Source: Bacteriovoracaceae bacterium | GTDB lineage: Bacteria > Bdellovibrionota > Bacteriovoracia > Bacteriovoracales > Bacteriovoracaceae | Assembly (NCBI GenBank): GCA_003245675.1 | Contig: QKCN01000092.1 | Coordinates: 1-38,032, forward strand | Length of the DNA: 38,032 bases | Direction: 5' to 3' | Shown here: positions 8,119 to 15,527 of the stretch, in pieces | Layout: every line of letters begins with the position of its first letter | Position numbering within the stretch: the stretch's first letter is position 1 | Position numbers and translations under genes: made by a program | The notes under the pieces: generated by a model | Seen by the model: the letters and a program-made list of their open reading frames with translations, nothing else | The model's database searches: none | Told to the model about the DNA's origin: nothing

Positions 8119-9333
8119 ATGGAAAGAGTTATTTCGTTTGTTGGACTTTTAGTCATGATTGGAATCGCTTTTCTTCTCAGTAAGAAGAAAAAGCAAGTGA
8201 ATTGGAAAACCGTTGCCATGGGGGTTTTGCTTCAAGTTATTTTCGGTTTGATTATTTTAAAGACAGCGCCAGGGCGTCTTGTTTTTACCTACGCTAAGGA
8301 TTTCTTTACGCAAATTCTTGCCTATACTAATGCCGGTTCTTCCTTTGTTTTCGGTGGTCTTATCGATACAGGAAAAGTGGGATTTGTTTTTGCGACAATG
8401 GTGCTTCCTACCATTATCTTCATGGGTGCTTTAATGGCCGTGCTTTACCACTTGGGCATTATGCAAAAAGTGGTTTCTGTTATTGCTCGTCTTATGATGA
8501 AAGTCATGGGAACAAGTGGTGCTGAAAGTTTAGCTTGTGCTGCCAACATCTTTATTGGTCAGACAGAAGCTCCTTTAGTTATTCGTCCTTATGTAAATGA
8601 TATGACAAAATCAGAGCTTCTGGCTTTGATGACCGGAGGGATGGCCACTGTTGCTGGCGGTGTTCTTGCTGCTTACGTGGGAATGGGAATTGATGCAGGT
8701 CACTTGCTTTCTGCTTCGGTTATGGCCGCACCTGCCGCCCTTTTACTTTCTAAAGTGATGCTTCCTGAAACAGAAGATTCTAAAACCGCAGGAAAAGTAA
8801 AGTTGGAACTTCCTAAAACAGCATCCAATGTCATTGAAGCTGCCGCCACTGGTGCTGCAGACGGGATGATGTTGGCCATTAACGTTGCCGCAATGTTGCT
8901 TGCCTTTATTGCTTTGATTGCTATGTTCAACGGAATTCTTTCTTGGGTCGGTGGCTTTTTTGGTTATTCGCAATTGAGCTTTGAACTCATCTGTGGATAT
9001 GTCTTTTCTCCTATTGCATTTTTGATCGGGGTGCCTTGGTCTGATGTGGTGACAGTGGGAAGTTTGATCGGAAAGAAAATTGTTCTCAATGAATTTGTAG
9101 CCTATACATCTTTACATGAAATGATGGCCAATATGAGTCCTCGCGCTATTACCCTTTCTACTTATGTACTTTGTGGTTTTGCTAACTTCTCATCAATTGC
9201 CATTCAAATTGGTGGGATTGGGACATTGGCTCCAGGACGTCGTAAAGAATTGGCTCAGTTGGGTCTTTATGCCCTTGTGGGTGGGACGCTCGCGGGATGT
9301 ATGACTGCTTGTATTGCCGGTATTTTCATCTAA
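8119..9333 (+). CDS. nupC: Concentrative nucleoside transporter (CNT/NupC family)
   Basis: 404-residue inner-membrane symporter importing nucleosides with H+ or Na+. Multiple membrane segments start at residue 4. Family signatures are visible: GQTEAPL near residue 155 (nucleoside/cation binding), the preceding SAESLACAANIF-like stretch, GGMATVAGGVLAAYVGMG, AADGMMLAINVAAMLLAF and, near the end, TYVLCGFANFSSIAIQIGGIG. GAGG ribosome site; 10 bases after the glycosyltransferase and 17 before RNase G. Lying a few kilobases from and divergent to the cdd/punA/deoB-deoA operon, it probably supplies the substrates of those enzymes. Confidence 0.95.
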   Translation: MERVISFVGLLVMIGIAFLLSKKKKQVNWKTVAMGVLLQVIFGLIILKTAPGRLVFTYAKDFFTQILAYTNAGSSFVFGGLIDTGKVGFVFATMVLPTIIFMGALMAVLYHLGIMQKVVSVIARLMMKVMGTSGAESLACAANIFIGQTEAPLVIRPYVNDMTKSELLALMTGGMATVAGGVLAAYVGMGIDAGHLLSASVMAAPAALLLSKVMLPETEDSKTAGKVKLELPKTASNVIEAAATGAADGMMLAINVAAMLLAFIALIAMFNGILSWVGGFFGYSQLSFELICGYVFSPIAFLIGVPWSDVVTVGSLIGKKIVLNEFVAYTSLHEMMANMSPRAITLSTYVLCGFANFSSIAIQIGGIGTLAPGRRKELAQLGLYALVGGTLAGCMTACIAGIFI

Positions 9334-9350
9334 TTTAAGAGAGGCCAGCA

Positions 9351-10916
9351 ATGGGAAAAGAATTAATTATTAATCAGACCCACACTGAGCAAAGAGTGGC
9401 ATTGATCGAGAACGGTGAAATTCTCGATCACCTCATTGAACGTGGAAGTGCTGATGAAAATTCTCCTCGCGTGGGGAATATTTATAAGGGAAAGGTTGTG
9501 CGTGTGCTTCCAGGCATGCAATCTGCCTTTGTCGACATTGGCTATGAGCGAGCCGCTTTTTTATATGTGGATGATGCTTATCTTCCAACTTTGGATGAGC
9601 AGCGTGAAATCATGGAAAAGTGCAAGCAGCATCAAGAGGAAAGTGCAGAAAAAATGGGGCAGTTGATTCCTGATGAGCTTAGTACTTTGCAAGAAGCTGT
9701 CGATATGAAGTTTCGCCCTGATGTAAAAATCGAAAGTTTTTTGAGGGAAGGCGATGAAATTCTCGTGCAAGTTGCCAAGGAACCGATTTCGACAAAAGGT
9801 CCAAGAGTCACTCGTCAAGTGACCTTAGCAGGACGCCATATTGTATTTATGCCCTTGATTGAGCATACAGGTGTTTCTCGCCGTATTGATGATGAAGAAG
9901 AGAGAGATCGTCTAAAGCAAATTCTCGATTCGATTCGCACTGAAGGCGTTGGTATTATTGCACGTACAGTGGCTGAGGGGCAAAGCTATAAAGTCTTGAA
10001 GTCTGATTACAATATGCTGGTTAAGCTTTGGAAAGAAGTTCAACAAAAGGGAGAAGACTGCAAAGCTCCTTGTGAAGTTTTTAGGGATTTGAACTTTGTG
10101 CAAAGGGCCCTGCGCGACATTACTGATGAAGAGGTAAAGAAAATTGTCGTCGACAGTAAATCCACCCAAAAGATCATTGAAAAATTTATGGATCGCTATT
10201 TGTCTGGAATTGAGGCGAAGGTCGAGTTTTACAATGGTGATGCACCTATTTTTGAACAATATGGCATTGATATTGAAATCGAAAGAGCTCTTTCCAATAA
10301 GGTTTTTCTAAAGTCTGGCGGTTCCATTAATATTGATCAAACAGAAGCTCTTGTTTCCATTGATGTGAATACCGGTAAATTTGTGGGTAAGCGCACATTA
10401 GAAGAGACGATTCTCAAAACGAATCTCGAGGCCGTAAAAGAAATTGCCTATCAGTTGCGTTTACGTAACTGTGGAGGAATTATCATTATCGACTTCATTG
10501 ATATGGAGAAGGAAGAGCACCGCGATCAAGTGTATCAGGCACTATTAGAGGCTTTGAAAAAGGATCGCTCTAAGACAAACGTTCTTCCGATTTCGGGTCT
10601 TGGACTTGTTGAAATGACCCGCAAAAGAACGCGTGATACTTTGACGCGGATTATGTGTACTACTTGTCCTTATTGTGAAGGAACGGGAAGGGTCAAGTCT
10701 GTTGAGACGGTTAGCTATGAGATCATTCGCAAGATTATGAATCTTCTTCCTAAAACTAAGCGCAGTAAAATTTCTATTTTTTCTCATCCTGAGGTAAGTG
10801 CGAAATTATCGACTGATGATATTGGCTTTTTAGAGACTCTCGAATTGACGTTTTCTAAGACGATTAGTATCCGCGCCGACAACAATTACCATATTGAGCA
10901 ATACGAAATTTTTTAA
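9351..10916 (+). CDS. rng: Ribonuclease E/G family endoribonuclease
   Basis: 521 residues, the length of RNase G and lacking the long C-terminal scaffold of RNase E. An S1-type RNA-binding region occupies about residues 35-130 (RVGNIYKGKVVRVLPGMQSAFVDIG) with a ~50-residue charged insertion inside it. The catalytic region includes SIDVNTGKFVG (Mg-binding Asp), LRLRNCGGIIIIDFIDM (second Asp) and, near residue 440, the zinc-link CPYCEGTG after RTRDTLTRIMC. It processes 5' monophosphorylated RNA, including rRNA precursors and mRNA. Last gene of the plus-strand operon and followed immediately by a strong terminator. Confidence 0.95.
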   Translation: MGKELIINQTHTEQRVALIENGEILDHLIERGSADENSPRVGNIYKGKVVRVLPGMQSAFVDIGYERAAFLYVDDAYLPTLDEQREIMEKCKQHQEESAEKMGQLIPDELSTLQEAVDMKFRPDVKIESFLREGDEILVQVAKEPISTKGPRVTRQVTLAGRHIVFMPLIEHTGVSRRIDDEEERDRLKQILDSIRTEGVGIIARTVAEGQSYKVLKSDYNMLVKLWKEVQQKGEDCKAPCEVFRDLNFVQRALRDITDEEVKKIVVDSKSTQKIIEKFMDRYLSGIEAKVEFYNGDAPIFEQYGIDIEIERALSNKVFLKSGGSINIDQTEALVSIDVNTGKFVGKRTLEETILKTNLEAVKEIAYQLRLRNCGGIIIIDFIDMEKEEHRDQVYQALLEALKKDRSKTNVLPISGLGLVEMTRKRTRDTLTRIMCTTCPYCEGTGRVKSVETVSYEIIRKIMNLLPKTKRSKISIFSHPEVSAKLSTDDIGFLETLELTFSKTISIRADNNYHIEQYEIF

Positions 10917-10949
10917 AAAAGGGAGGCTTTAAAACCTCCCTTTTTTTTT
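10915..10949. terminator. Bidirectional intrinsic terminator
   Basis: Perfect 12-bp stem (AAAAAAGGGAGG / CCTCCCTTTTTT) with loop CTTTAAAA, T-run on the plus strand and matching A-run on the other side. It sits between convergent rng and the minus-strand gene ending at 10955 and can serve both. Confidence 0.9.
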
Positions 10950-10954
10950 ATGAT

Positions 10955-11638
10955 CTACTCAAACAGAGGTAAAAATTCTCCATTGTGAGTGACTTGGTGA
11001 TTGAATTCGATGAATTTAATGTAATGTCCTAAATCTTTTTCTAAAATCTTTTTCACAATATGTTCTTTGAAGACATAGTTGGGATTTAGCTTAATTTTTA
11101 AAGCGCGAGATGTTTTTTCATAATAGTCAATAAAGGGGCTTTCGTTATTTTGGTAGAGTTCCTCTAGTTGAGCTTCAATGAATTCTAAATCTTTGGCGTA
11201 AATATACAGTTCACCAGGAATGACTCTGTCGCAGGGATAGCTATTTTGGTGATTGGAGAAGATATCTTTGAGTTCAAGTTGTCCATTTTTCAGCTTGGCC
11301 GTTCCGCAAAAGGACTCTTCTTGAAAATTAGGAACAGAAAAAACAAATTCAAAGCCACTTGTCGTGCAGAAAAGTCCCATTTGAATTTGTGAAGTATCAA
11401 AATCGTTCTTTCCTAGTTTTTCTAGCCTTTCTTGCAGTGATTGGTAGAAATGAGTCGAAGTTTCTGACCAGGAGAAATCCTCTACTTCCTTAGTATTGAG
11501 ACTCACAACGCGCCAATAGTCAGAGAACTCTTGCTTGATCCAGCAAGAACTATTGTTCAGTTCAATGATTTCTCCTGCCAAAATGGGGGCAGAAAAAAGA
11601 AAGACAAGCATAAGGTAGATTATTTTCGTCAACTTCAT
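10955..11638 (-). CDS. Secreted protein of unknown function
   Basis: 227 residues with a clear signal peptide (MKLTKIIYLMLVFLFSAPILA). The mature part has several cysteines (SSCWIKQ, LFCTTSGF, SFCGTAK, YPCDRV) that could form disulfides in the periplasm, then a helical acidic/lysine-rich C-terminal half. An ORF starting at 11683 exists, but the inner ATG at 11638 is preceded by AAAGAG and begins the signal peptide, so it is chosen. Monocistronic, ending at the bidirectional terminator. No family recognised. Confidence 0.75.
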   Translation of the reverse strand: MKLTKIIYLMLVFLFSAPILAGEIIELNNSSCWIKQEFSDYWRVVSLNTKEVEDFSWSETSTHFYQSLQERLEKLGKNDFDTSQIQMGLFCTTSGFEFVFSVPNFQEESFCGTAKLKNGQLELKDIFSNHQNSYPCDRVIPGELYIYAKDLEFIEAQLEELYQNNESPFIDYYEKTSRALKIKLNPNYVFKEHIVKKILEKDLGHYIKFIEFNHQVTHNGEFLPLFE

Positions 11639-11725
11639 AAACTCTTTATCGGAGTTCTTTAGTCGGACTTTAGCTTGAATCAAGAGAAAATATAGAATCT
11701 AATAATTACAGATGTTTATATCATA

Positions 11726-11750
11726 AAAAGGACGACCATTTAGGTCGTCC
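11726..11750 (-). terminator. Intrinsic terminator of the Cys-rich protein gene
   Basis: Perfect 8-bp stem GGACGACC/GGTCGTCC with a 5-base loop; on the minus strand it is followed by TTTTT. It lies 39 bases beyond the stop of the minus-strand gene at 11789. Confidence 0.8.
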
Positions 11751-11788
11751 CGTGTGAGATTATGCTTTCTGTTCAATAAGTTTGTCTT

Positions 11789-12157
11789 TTATTGGCAGGC
11801 CCAAGACTGGCCGGCATAGTGGCAGTCATTTACCATTTTTGATTTTCCTGAGCAGCAGGTATTGCAGCGATCAAAAGCTTTTCCGCCGGCATCGCCAGGA
11901 ATAAATTTACAGGCATAGCCTGATTCAATACAGTTTCTTTCTACTTTTTGAGTACAGGTGTAGTTATAGCCAAACCAATGATCACCGCTTTCTTCAGCTT
12001 CTTTAGAGCAGCAAGTTTTGCAAACATTATAGCTTTCACTACCTGCACCCGAGTCACCTTGAAAAAAACCACATTTTTCACCGGCCGGAATACAAGAGAG
12101 ATTAGCAAAAGCATTGAGACTTAATAAAATTCCAAGTAAAAGCATGAGTTTTTTCAT
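11789..12157 (-). CDS. Small Cys-rich secreted protein with a tandem-duplicated module
   Basis: 122 residues, signal peptide ending NAFA, then 13 cysteines in ~100 residues. Two copies of a ~54-residue module are evident: copy 1 has Cys22, 29, 46, 49, 50, 68 and copy 2 has Cys76, 83, 98, 101, 102, 121 (plus an extra Cys112). Each has the pattern C-x6-C-x(14-16)-C-x2-C-C, and GFFQGDSG aligns with KFIPGDAGG. Such patterns imply disulfide-stabilised extracytoplasmic domains. GGAGG lies 4 bases before the chosen ATG; the longer ORF start at 12193 has no ribosome site. Could be an envelope or released small protein; I do not recognise a named family. Confidence 0.8.
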   Translation of the reverse strand: MKKLMLLLGILLSLNAFANLSCIPAGEKCGFFQGDSGAGSESYNVCKTCCSKEAEESGDHWFGYNYTCTQKVERNCIESGYACKFIPGDAGGKAFDRCNTCCSGKSKMVNDCHYAGQSWACQ

Positions 12158-12259
12158 TTGTCCTCCAAAGTAGATTAGAAATTTTGCGTGCAAACTAACT
12201 CATTTTCTTTTTTAGTGATACCCTTTTTGTGAGCAGTGCATTATTTTCAGGGTTTGCGC

Positions 12260-12287
12260 TTTACAAATGCTTTAAATATGGTATTTT
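12260..12287 (+). promoter_or_regulatory. Sigma-70-like promoter for the S6-S18 operon
   Basis: -35 TTTACA (12260-12265), 16-base spacer, -10 TATTTT (12282-12287). A start near 12295 would give a leader of about 78 bases. Confidence 0.5.
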
Positions 12288-12318
12288 CCTCCCCAGATTC
12301 ATTTTAAATAGAGTTCTC

Positions 12319-12345
12319 GCTTCATTCGTGAATTGGAATTGAAGC
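12319..12345 (+). promoter_or_regulatory. Leader hairpin upstream of rpsF-rpsR fusion
   Basis: GCTTCA/TGAAGC stem extended by TTC/GAA across a bulged T, 8-base loop GTGAATTG, ending about 16 bases before AGGAGG. Possible autoregulatory element. The CCG-containing loop known from S6:S18-binding leaders of other bacteria was not found. Confidence 0.35.
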
Positions 12346-12372
12346 TTAATGTATAACCCAGGAGGAAAATCT

Positions 12373-12975
12373 ATGATCTACGAAGCAGTAGTCATGTTGC
12401 GTCCCGAACTAGCTGAGGATGCGCAAAAAGAAATCAAAGAAATGGTTCAAGAGACAATCTCATCTTTCGAAGGTGAAAGCCTTATTAATGATGATTGGGG
12501 TGTTAAATCTCTTGCCCAAGCAACAGAAACAGGTCTTTCTAAAGGTCATTTCTTTTACGTTATGTATCGTGCCAATGCTAATTGCAATGCCGAACTTGCA
12601 CGTAAAGTTAAGATTGATGAAAGAATTGACCGTCACTTGATCGTCAGCCTTGGTGAAGATCGTCACCAAGATAAATTGACTAAAGTTTACAAGCGCCCAG
12701 GTGCTTCTGCTGAAGGTGACAAAGGACGTTTTGATCTCGATAAAGAGAGAAAACTTCACGCCAAGAGAAGATCTTGCTGGTTCTCTGCTAATAAAACTAG
12801 CCCAGATTGGAAAGATCCTTCAACTTATGCATGGCTTGTAAATGAATTTGGGAAAATTTCACCAGCAAGAGTAACTGGTCTAACTCCTAAGTTTCAAAGA
12901 AAAGCAACAGAAGCAATCAAAAGAGGTCGTTGTATGGGATTCATCAGCTACCTTTCTAATAGGATTGCTCGCTAG
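12373..12975 (+). CDS. rpsF-rpsR: Ribosomal proteins S6 and S18 fused in one ORF
   Basis: 200-residue protein. Residues 1-~100 are S6: MIYEAVVMLRPEL, DDWGVKSLAQ, then KGHFFYVMYRA and the IDERIDRHLIVS strand. Residues ~125-200 are S18: HAKRRSCWFSANK, GKISPARVTGLTPKFQRKATEAIKRGR and an FISYL ending. They are joined by a ~20-residue charged linker without a stop, in-frame ATG or internal ribosome site, so S18 cannot obviously be made separately. S6 and S18 are direct neighbours on the 30S platform and bind as a pair, so a covalent pair is structurally plausible. AGGAGG decides the start at 12373 rather than 12349. Followed by DUF2232 and rplI, the conserved order for separate rpsF and rpsR genes. 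Confidence 0.95.
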   Translation: MIYEAVVMLRPELAEDAQKEIKEMVQETISSFEGESLINDDWGVKSLAQATETGLSKGHFFYVMYRANANCNAELARKVKIDERIDRHLIVSLGEDRHQDKLTKVYKRPGASAEGDKGRFDLDKERKLHAKRRSCWFSANKTSPDWKDPSTYAWLVNEFGKISPARVTGLTPKFQRKATEAIKRGRCMGFISYLSNRIAR

Positions 12976-12996
12976 TTGAGCGTGGATTAATAAGTT

Positions 12997-14028
12997 ATGG
13001 AATCTGTGGTTAAACCTCGCACATTAGAAGAAAGATTTGGACAAGCAAAAATGTTTTTGTTTGCCTTTCTTGCTCTTTTGCTTTCGATGAGTTTTTTCAT
13101 GGCCGTTTTTTCTCCTCTTGCGATGGGACTGGTTTTTATCATTTATGGTAAAAAGAAAGGTTTACTCATGGCATTGGCGACTTTAATTGTCATGACCATT
13201 GTTTCTTTAACTTGGCTACAGTCATCAGGATTTATTTTTGTGCATATTGGTGCCTTGGTGTTTGCCTACTTTATTGGCGATACCATTTTGAGCAATCTTC
13301 ACCCAATCAAAGGGATTATGAAGGCAGGAGCTTACATCCTTCTTGCTCTAACTGTTGTCATACTTTTTTCTGTTGGAATGAGCGAAAAAAGTATTCAAGG
13401 TCAGATGATCGGGCAGGTAGAGGAATTGGCAAAACCAATTCTCAAAGAGAAGGAAAAGTTTTTAGCGCAAGGTGGGAATGAAGCCCGTCAGTTTGTGGAG
13501 CTTTTGGAAAAGCCTGAAGTTCTTGCAGAGAAGCTTTTGCGTGTTATGCCAGCATATCTTTTTGTGGGCGTCTTTTTTGTATTATGGCTCAATATGTTTC
13601 TTTTGTTGCGGGGAATTCGAGGGGTGTTGATCTTTACCGATTATCCTTATCGAGACCGTGATTTGATGGGATTTAAACTGCCAGATCTTTTAGTCTGGGG
13701 GGTTATTGCGGGATTGGCCCTTTTCTTGGGTGCCGATTATTTTGGTTTGGGAAAAAATGCAGAAACTTTAGGAATGACCGTTCTTTATTGTTTAGGCATT
13801 TTCTACTTTTTCCAAGGTGTGGGCGTTTTGATGTTCACTATGAATATCTTTCGTTTCCCAGCAATGATGAAGTCCTTTATCTTGATGTTGATGATTGTAA
13901 CAATTCCGTGGTTACTTGCTGGTCTCGGTGTCTTTGACACTTGGGCCGATTTTAGAACTCTCATTCTCAAGAAAAAAATGGGAAGAGATAAAGAGAATAA
14001 AAATAATTCTGATAGTGATAAAGATTAA
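12997..14028 (+). CDS. DUF2232-type polytopic membrane protein
   Basis: 343-residue integral membrane protein with about eight hydrophobic segments: a cluster in residues 20-130, one near 185, and four more between 225 and 310. The tail is charged and Asn/Asp/Lys-rich. Position between S6/S18 and L9 is the classic location of DUF2232 (YybS-like) proteins in delta-proteobacteria and Firmicutes, and the segment FRFPAMMKSFILMLM near the last helices fits. Function unknown in the family; transporter-like folding has been suggested. 21 bases after the S6-S18 gene, so the same transcript. Confidence 0.75.
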   Translation: MESVVKPRTLEERFGQAKMFLFAFLALLLSMSFFMAVFSPLAMGLVFIIYGKKKGLLMALATLIVMTIVSLTWLQSSGFIFVHIGALVFAYFIGDTILSNLHPIKGIMKAGAYILLALTVVILFSVGMSEKSIQGQMIGQVEELAKPILKEKEKFLAQGGNEARQFVELLEKPEVLAEKLLRVMPAYLFVGVFFVLWLNMFLLLRGIRGVLIFTDYPYRDRDLMGFKLPDLLVWGVIAGLALFLGADYFGLGKNAETLGMTVLYCLGIFYFFQGVGVLMFTMNIFRFPAMMKSFILMLMIVTIPWLLAGLGVFDTWADFRTLILKKKMGRDKENKNNSDSDKD

Positions 14029-14044
14029 TTTGTAAGGAGTACTT

Positions 14045-14608
14045 ATGAAAGTGATATTGACAGAAAAAGTAAAAACCTTAGGAAATGTTGGCGAGATCGT
14101 TAACGTTTCTGAAGGATATGCAAGAAACTTCTTGATCCCTCAACAATACGCGATTTTAGCTGATGCGCGTAATACTAAAGAAGTTGAATTGGCCCAAAAA
14201 CGTTTGGCCAAGAAAGTTGAAGAAGAAAAGCAAGCAGCTTTGAACACTAAGAAGACAATTGAAGGAATCACAATCAACCTTATTAAGAGAGTTGGAAGTG
14301 ATGGTAAGCTTTTCGGTTCTGTAACAAATACTGAGCTTGCTAAAGTTTTAGAAAAAGAACATGGGCTTGAAATTGAGCGTCGTACAATTGTTATCGATAC
14401 TCCAATCAAAGCTTGTGGTAACTTCGAAACAAAAGTGAAGCTTTTTGTTGGTGTTGATGCTGTTTTGAAAGTTGCTGTGCAAATGGATGAGAAGCAAAAA
14501 GAAGAAATGAAACTTCTTCAAGCTCAAGCTTCTAAGAAAAAAGCTCAAGCGAAAGCTGAAGCAGAAGAGAAAAAAGAAGAAGAGACAACTGAAGAAGCTC
14601 AAGCTTAA
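14045..14608 (+). CDS. rplI: Ribosomal protein L9 with charged C-terminal extension
   Basis: 187 residues. N-domain MKVILTEKVKTLGNVGEIVNVSEGYARNFLIP is the diagnostic L9 rRNA-binding sequence, then the long connecting helix and the C-domain (GKLFGSVT, IDTPIKACGNFE). The last ~35 residues are an Ala/Lys/Glu-rich helix not found in the usual ~149-residue L9. AAGGAG precedes the ATG. L9 projects from the L1 side of the 50S subunit and helps restrain frameshifting. Followed by a terminator. Confidence 0.96.
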   Translation: MKVILTEKVKTLGNVGEIVNVSEGYARNFLIPQQYAILADARNTKEVELAQKRLAKKVEEEKQAALNTKKTIEGITINLIKRVGSDGKLFGSVTNTELAKVLEKEHGLEIERRTIVIDTPIKACGNFETKVKLFVGVDAVLKVAVQMDEKQKEEMKLLQAQASKKKAQAKAEAEEKKEEETTEEAQA

Positions 14609-14622
14609 TTTGTTTTTTTTAT

Positions 14623-14653
14623 AGGGCCCACGTCATGTGGGTCCTTTTTTTTT
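14623..14653 (+). terminator. Intrinsic terminator after rplI
   Basis: GGGCCCAC/GTGGGTCC stem (one G-T pair), GTCAT loop, run of nine T. It ends only about 9 bases before the next start codon, so the downstream gene depends on read-through or another promoter. Confidence 0.8.
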
Positions 14654-14661
14654 GGGTAGGC

Positions 14662-15513
14662 ATGCATATAGTAAGGCTGATCTTTCCTATTTTGATTATT
14701 CTTCTCGATCAAATTTCAAAATTTTGGATTGTGTCTCATACTGTCTCTTTAGATTCTTTCTGGGGGGGAATTTCTTTTCGGCCAAACTTTGGCTTTGCAT
14801 CTTCCTTCTTTACGGAAGCAGATGTCCTTTTAAAGTTATGTATCGTGTTATCTTTTTTCGCTCTTATGTTGGCCATTGTTTACCTCATCAATACTTTCTT
14901 TTTGACTAATAAACTCTTTTCGGGTCTTCGCCTTTCCCTGTGGTGTGTGATCGCAAGTATTGCTGGAAACCTAATTGACAAGATTCAGCTGGGATATGCG
15001 GTGGATTTTTTATATTTGAATGTTCCCTTTTTAAGAAATGCTATCTTTAACATTGCAGATATCTTTCTTGTTGCTTCTGTTTTGGTTTGTGTTTTTTGGG
15101 TGGCGAAGTATCACAAGCTTCTCTGGTATGATAACGATCGCAGAAGAGTCAAGCTTATTGATCGAGTATTTCAGATAAAATTTACCCTTTATATTGTCAG
15201 TTTTACGGTGCTTCTTGGCTTTCTTTTCGGCAGTTTGGGGCTGTCATTTCTTTTGAACTCCAACTCTGATGCGATTTGGACTTATATCCTGATGTTTTCT
15301 CTATATATGATTATGATTAGCTTTCTTTCATTACTTTTGGGGCTTATTCTTTCTTTTAGGATCGTCGGTCCACTTAAGGCCTTAAGTAATTTCATTGATA
15401 CTTTAGAGGGGGGAGAAAAAGAAATCTCCTTCACTTTGCGTAAAGGAGATTTGTTACAAGGGTCTCTTAAAAAGATTGCTCAGAAAGTTAAAGTTTTGAT
15501 TTTAGGGCGCTAA
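14662..15513 (+). CDS. Signal peptidase II (LspA)-like protein fused to a membrane/HAMP module
   Basis: 283 residues from the ATG at 14662; the ORF's earlier ATG at 14635 lies inside the rplI terminator. Residues 1-~148 resemble lipoprotein signal peptidase: LLDQISKFW near 15, PNFGFASSF near 42, AGNLIDKIQLGYAVDF with catalytic Asp115, and FNIAD with catalytic Asp133. Both aspartates are kept, so it may cleave prolipoproteins. Residues ~151-283 are extra: a basic DNDRRRVKLIDRVFQ segment, two membrane helices (~172-192, ~205-228), then a HAMP-like sequence with the VGPLKAL proline and RKGDLLQGSL. HAMP modules normally relay signals in receptors, so a link between lipoprotein processing and sensing is possible. 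Start site is the least certain point, as the ribosome site is poor. Confidence 0.78.
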   Translation: MHIVRLIFPILIILLDQISKFWIVSHTVSLDSFWGGISFRPNFGFASSFFTEADVLLKLCIVLSFFALMLAIVYLINTFFLTNKLFSGLRLSLWCVIASIAGNLIDKIQLGYAVDFLYLNVPFLRNAIFNIADIFLVASVLVCVFWVAKYHKLLWYDNDRRRVKLIDRVFQIKFTLYIVSFTVLLGFLFGSLGLSFLLNSNSDAIWTYILMFSLYMIMISFLSLLLGLILSFRIVGPLKALSNFIDTLEGGEKEISFTLRKGDLLQGSLKKIAQKVKVLILGR

Positions 15514-15527
15514 TACTGAGTTTTCTT

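Noticed and set aside
14635-14661. Earlier start codon for the LspA-HAMP gene
   Set aside because: The ATG at 14635 falls inside the rplI terminator loop and stem; the ATG at 14662 begins a normal LspA N-terminus.
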